Shown here: in pieces, positions 5,922 through 6,476 of the stretch
Numbering within the stretch: position 1 is the first letter of the stretch
Layout: each line of letters starts with the position of its first letter
Assembly: GCA_030451965.1 (NCBI GenBank)
Contig: JAKDNE010000186.1
Span: 1-6,476, forward strand
Origin: Brachybacterium sp.
Lineage (GTDB): Bacteria; Actinomycetota; Actinomycetes; Actinomycetales; Dermabacteraceae
Direction: 5' to 3'
Length of the DNA stretch: 6,476 nucleotides
Notes under the pieces: generated by a model
Database searches by the model: none
What the model was told of the DNA's origin: nothing
Seen by the model: only the letters and a program-made list of their open reading frames with translations
Position numbers and translations under genes: made by a program

Positions 5922-5927
5922 AGGAGG
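5922..5927 (+). promoter_or_regulatory. Ribosome binding site that decides the GTG start of the TetR gene
   Basis: AGGAGG ends 7 nt before the GTG at 5935. The next in-frame ATG is codon 34, inside the first helices of the DNA-binding domain, so GTG is the only sensible start. Confidence 0.8.
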
Positions 5928-5934
5928 AGGGCGC

Positions 5935-6476
5935 GTGCCCCGCCACGACGCAGCGATCGCCCCGCAGGAGGCCGCCCGCGCGGCGCGCTCCGATGCGCGC
6001 CGTCGGCAGATCCTGCGCGCGGCTGTCCCGCTGATGGAGCGGAGCGGCTCCCCGGCGGTGTCCATGCAGGCGATCGCCGACGAGGCAGAGGTCTCCGTCG
6101 GACTGATCTACCGGTACTTCGCGAGCAAGCAGGAACTCGTGCAGGCCGTGACCGAGGGCGTGCTCGACGACATGGGGCGGCTGCTGGCCGAGGCGCTGGA
6201 ACCGGAGGAGGATCCGGTCCGCCAGATCGCCGGTGCCTTCACCGCCTACTGCACCGTCATCAGGGACAACCGCCAGGCGGTGATGCTCACGTATCGCGAG
6301 TCGAACACCCTGGACGAAGCGGGCCGGAGCGTCGTCAAGGACCTCGAGATCCGCACCGTCGAGCCGCTGCGCAGCGCCGTCGACGCCGCCGTCGAGCAGG
6401 GTCTGCTGCGCCCGATCCATACCGAGCTGTTCGCCTACGACCTGCTGACGGTCGCCCATTCCTGGGCGCTGAAGCA
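5935..6476 (+). CDS. TetR/AcrR-family transcriptional regulator, 3' end cut by the window
   Basis: 180 codons are visible, from GTG to the right edge; the family is about 190-220 aa, so only the last part is missing. After a basic, Ala/Arg-rich N-terminus, the canonical TetR DNA-binding domain covers residues about 22-68: RRQILRAAVPLMERSG (helix 1), VSMQAIADEAEVSVGLIYRY (42-61, helix-turn-helix) and FASKQELV. The ligand-binding part includes AYCTVIRDNRQAVMLTYRES, where a YRES-type motif followed by an LD pair recalls TetR regulators of acyl-CoA or fatty-acid metabolism, and a late SWALK motif found in the same kind of protein; this sub-assignment is from memory and tentative. The 18-bp palindrome at its promoter suggests that it represses itself. 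Its effector is unknown, and its other targets probably lie to the right of the window. Confidence 0.92.
   Translation, partial: MPRHDAAIAPQEAARAARSDARRRQILRAAVPLMERSGSPAVSMQAIADEAEVSVGLIYRYFASKQELVQAVTEGVLDDMGRLLAEALEPEEDPVRQIAGAFTAYCTVIRDNRQAVMLTYRESNTLDEAGRSVVKDLEIRTVEPLRSAVDAAVEQGLLRPIHTELFAYDLLTVAHSWALK

Overview
This is a high-GC window with GC-rich third codon positions, strong AGGAGG-type ribosome binding sites and gene families typical of Actinomycetes. A Brachybacterium-like (Dermabacteraceae/Micrococcales) source is my inference from gene style only. Five genes can be supported, two of them cut by the window edges.

Layout. (1) 1-946, minus strand: a medium-chain dehydrogenase/reductase (zinc-type alcohol dehydrogenase/quinone oxidoreductase-like), complete at its start and running off the left edge. 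(2) 947-1188: a divergent intergenic region with a perfect 14-bp palindrome close to the oxidoreductase start. (3) 1189-2613, plus strand: a GH5 glycosidase of the endoglycoceramidase-like type, without a signal peptide. (4) 2673-4073, plus strand: a GPH-family (MelB-type) sugar symporter 59 bp downstream, probably in the same transcript. (5) 4074-4263: a spacer with nested GC-rich hairpins (candidate terminator) and then a candidate promoter. (6) 4264-5511, plus strand: a DHA1-type MFS efflux permease. (7) 5512-5934: a 423-bp spacer crowded with inverted and direct repeats, ending in a TetR-type operator. (8) 5935 to the right edge, plus strand: a TetR-family regulator starting with GTG.

How the genes may work together. 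The GH5 enzyme and GPH symporter form a plausible uptake-and-hydrolysis pair: a glycoside or glycolipid-derived glycan enters by cation symport and is cut in the cytoplasm. The oxidoreductase is divergent and need not be related. The DHA1 permease has its own candidate promoter and looks like a single-gene unit. The TetR gene has an 18-bp near-perfect palindrome at its presumed transcription start, which suggests autorepression; its other targets would lie to the right of the window.

No mobile element, CRISPR array, tRNA or rRNA is visible. I see no clearly new multi-gene system. The parts that known features explain least are the repeat-rich spacer at 5512-5934 and the palindrome at 980-993.
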